64,000 nucleotides of DNA from positions 283,118 through 347,117 of the forward strand of contig NZ_LMNS01000038.1 of the NCBI RefSeq assembly GCF_001423405.1, given 5' to 3'. Positions 62,473-64,000 of this stretch are shown here, piece by piece (position 1 is the first letter of the stretch; the number at the start of each line of letters is the position of its first letter). This DNA comes from Methylobacterium sp. Leaf123 (GTDB taxonomy: Bacteria > Pseudomonadota > Alphaproteobacteria > Rhizobiales > Beijerinckiaceae). A program made the translations under genes and the position numbers. The notes beneath the pieces are model-generated. The model was not told the origin of the DNA and did no database searches. It saw only the letters and a list, made by a program, of their open reading frames with translations.

Positions 62473-63489
62473 ATGCCGGCATACGGTCTGACCCGGGCAC
62501 GCACCATGGGACCGATCGCGGAGGCCATCACGGCGGCGGGTGGCTCGGTCGCGCGGGTGTTCGGCCGGGCCGGAATACCGCTGACGCTTCTCGACACGCC
62601 TGACCGCCTGATCCTGCTGCGTGATCAGCTCCGGCTCGTCGATGCGGCCATGCGCGAGATCGGCGACCCGGCCCTACCGGCCCGGCTCTCAATGCGCACC
62701 GGGATCACCGGACTGGGGCCTATCGGCCAACAGGTTCAATCTGCCGCCACGCTCGGGGCCGCCCTCGCACGTGTCGAGATCGTCACCCCGCTTCTCCTTC
62801 AGACCGCGACCTGGACAGGGCTGCGCCGACAGGATCGGAGCGCGTTCTACGGCTACGCCGTGGCCGAGCGGATCGACAGCGGGCGTCAGGCGAACGAGAT
62901 CCTCGCGCTCGGCTACCTGCTTGGTACGGTGCGCCATTTCCTCGGCCCCGCATGGCGGCCGGAACGAGCCGTGGTAACCGGTGCGTGCTTGGCCGGCCGT
63001 TCCGAGATCGAGGCGCTGCTCGGCTGCGAGATAGTTCTTGGGGCTCGGGCCGGCCTGGTCTTCCCCGCCGACCATCTCGATGCCGGGAACCCGAAACGCT
63101 TTGATCCGACCCAGGCGCATGCGGCTGAGGACGAGCCGATCGGCGAGGACCTTGTGGCCTGCGTCACGCACCTGATCGAACTCGGGCTGGATGGGGCCCG
63201 CCCCACCATCGATGGCATTGCCGGCCGTCTCGGCCTCTCGCGCAGGACGCTGCAGCGCCGCCTGGAGGAGACCGGTATGCGGTATGCCGACCTTCAGCGC
63301 AGCGTGCTGATACGCCGGGCGAAGGCGCTCCTGTCAGACGGAACGCTGCCGATTGGTCGGATCGGCGTCGAACTCGGCTATGCGGATGCGGCCCATTTCA
63401 GCCGGGCCTTCCTGCACTGGACGGGTACGACCCCAAGCGACTGGCGACGCCGTACTCACATGCAGCTTCGTCCGCTCCTCACCGTTTGA
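62473..63489 (+). CDS. AraC-family transcriptional regulator
   Basis: A 338-residue regulator with an N-terminal arabinose-binding-type (OruR/ArgR-like) domain to about residue 230 and a C-terminal AraC DNA-binding domain with two HTH units (IDGIAGRLGLSRRTLQRRLEETGM and IGRIGVELGYADAAHFSRAFLHWTGTTPSDWR). GGGGAGACGCTC is the ribosome site before ATG 62473. It probably controls the divergent cupin/DUF2380 pair. Confidence 0.9.
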   Translation: MPAYGLTRARTMGPIAEAITAAGGSVARVFGRAGIPLTLLDTPDRLILLRDQLRLVDAAMREIGDPALPARLSMRTGITGLGPIGQQVQSAATLGAALARVEIVTPLLLQTATWTGLRRQDRSAFYGYAVAERIDSGRQANEILALGYLLGTVRHFLGPAWRPERAVVTGACLAGRSEIEALLGCEIVLGARAGLVFPADHLDAGNPKRFDPTQAHAAEDEPIGEDLVACVTHLIELGLDGARPTIDGIAGRLGLSRRTLQRRLEETGMRYADLQRSVLIRRAKALLSDGTLPIGRIGVELGYADAAHFSRAFLHWTGTTPSDWRRRTHMQLRPLLTV

Positions 63490-63517
63490 TTAGCAGGCAC
63501 GCAAACCTTGCAGTGCG

Positions 63518-63830
63518 CGTAGCGGCGCACCGCGTCGTAGCCACCAGCATAGCCCTCCGTCCGTAGCCCCTCGAACAGGCGCATGAGGCTGAGACGCTCG
63601 CGTTTAGGCTTGGCCAACTCCTCGGACAGCAGGGCGTCCAGGCGCGCGATGTGCCCGTCGAGCTGGGGCCGGGGCTGGTGCTGGCGCTTGTAGGCGAAGG
63701 CGGTCTTGTCCGAGCGCAGCGCCTTGCGCACGACCTTGCGGGACAGGCGCAGCTCGCGCGAGATCTCCCGGATGCTCCGGGGCTCGCGAAACAAGCGCCG
63801 GATCTTGGCGATGGTCTCCACGATCAACAT
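63518..63830 (-). pseudogene. IS21-type IstA transposase 5' fragment
   Basis: MLIVETIAKIRRLFREPRSIREISRELRLSRKVVRKALRS and AKPKRERLSLMRLFEGLRTEGYAGGYDAVRRYA are the N-terminal HTH and adjoining part of IstA. Likeness stops at about residue 104, right next to the end of the AraC gene. The catalytic domain and istB are missing on this side. Confidence 0.75.
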
Positions 63831-64000
63831 CCCCGGCTGGCTCCCTGACCGTGAGCGGTAGGGAGCAAGAGATGCACGGGGGCGGGGTGGGTCCCGATTG
63901 GGGTTCATCCGCACTTTCGATGCTTCGGGGTGTCTCGGGCGTTAATCCGCGTGGTGGCCCGAGGGCAGCGCGATGCCGATCTCGAACCCGTCGATGCCGT

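Overview
This 64 kb window reads as high-GC alphaproteobacterial chromosome, most likely Methylobacterium/Methylorubrum (M. extorquens-like). The evidence is a full set of hopanoid side-chain genes (hpnL-M-I-J-K, hpnN, hpnH, hpnG), a divergent phaR / phaA-phaB polyhydroxybutyrate locus, and the general style of the gene content. The genus call is inference from gene content; no database was searched.

Layout. 0-7.2 kb holds chromosomal housekeeping genes: HerA-like ATPase, SpoU rRNA/tRNA methyltransferase, MaoC dehydratase, CDF-like membrane protein, metallophosphoesterase, a secreted alpha/beta-hydrolase-like protein and a GST. 7.4-20.8 kb is a hopanoid island. A GATM-type amidinotransferase is divergent from hpnL-hpnM-hpnI-hpnJ-hpnK, followed by an unknown secreted protein, hpnN (RND exporter, opposite strand), hpnH and hpnG. 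HpnH/HpnG start side-chain synthesis (adenosylhopane, then ribosylhopane). HpnI/HpnK/HpnJ turn bacteriohopanetetrol into its glucosaminyl and then cyclitol-ether form. HpnN and probably HpnM/HpnL handle transport. The amidinotransferase is a strong candidate for the guanidine group reported on Methylobacterium hopanoid cyclitol ethers. 20.8-34.7 kb is core genome again: Wza-like lipoprotein, gluconate kinase, HAD phosphatase, lytic transglycosylase, ribosomal protein L32, PHB genes, a lipid A acyltransferase, M29 aminopeptidase, FAD oxidase, FAH-family and NUDIX proteins.

A tRNA-Gly(GCC) gene at 34.8 kb marks a sharp change. Everything to its right looks accessory: a frameshifted AAA ATPase remnant, a degenerate HNH gene next to a serine recombinase, an intact IS1182-type element (terminal inverted repeats and 4-bp target duplication visible), a decayed second IS, relaxase, hydrolase, methyltransferase and IS21 fragments, and a chimeric fossil joining an MscS start to a phosphoglycerate-mutase end.

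Between the fragments are intact cargo modules. These are a fluoride riboswitch with a CLC-F fluoride/proton antiporter and three linked genes; a sulfite-oxidation set (two molybdenum sulfite-oxidase-like proteins, a cytochrome c, a beta-propeller and a YeiH-type transporter); an MscS channel translationally coupled to an uncharacterised protein; a multi-sensor HWE kinase with two single-domain response regulators; a His-rich secreted protein; a cytosolic PAS chemoreceptor; two adjacent unknown membrane proteins; and a cupin/DUF2380/AraC group. An unusual 14-bp sequence occurs beside the recombinase and again, inverted, 18 kb away, so the recombinase might act on the segment between.
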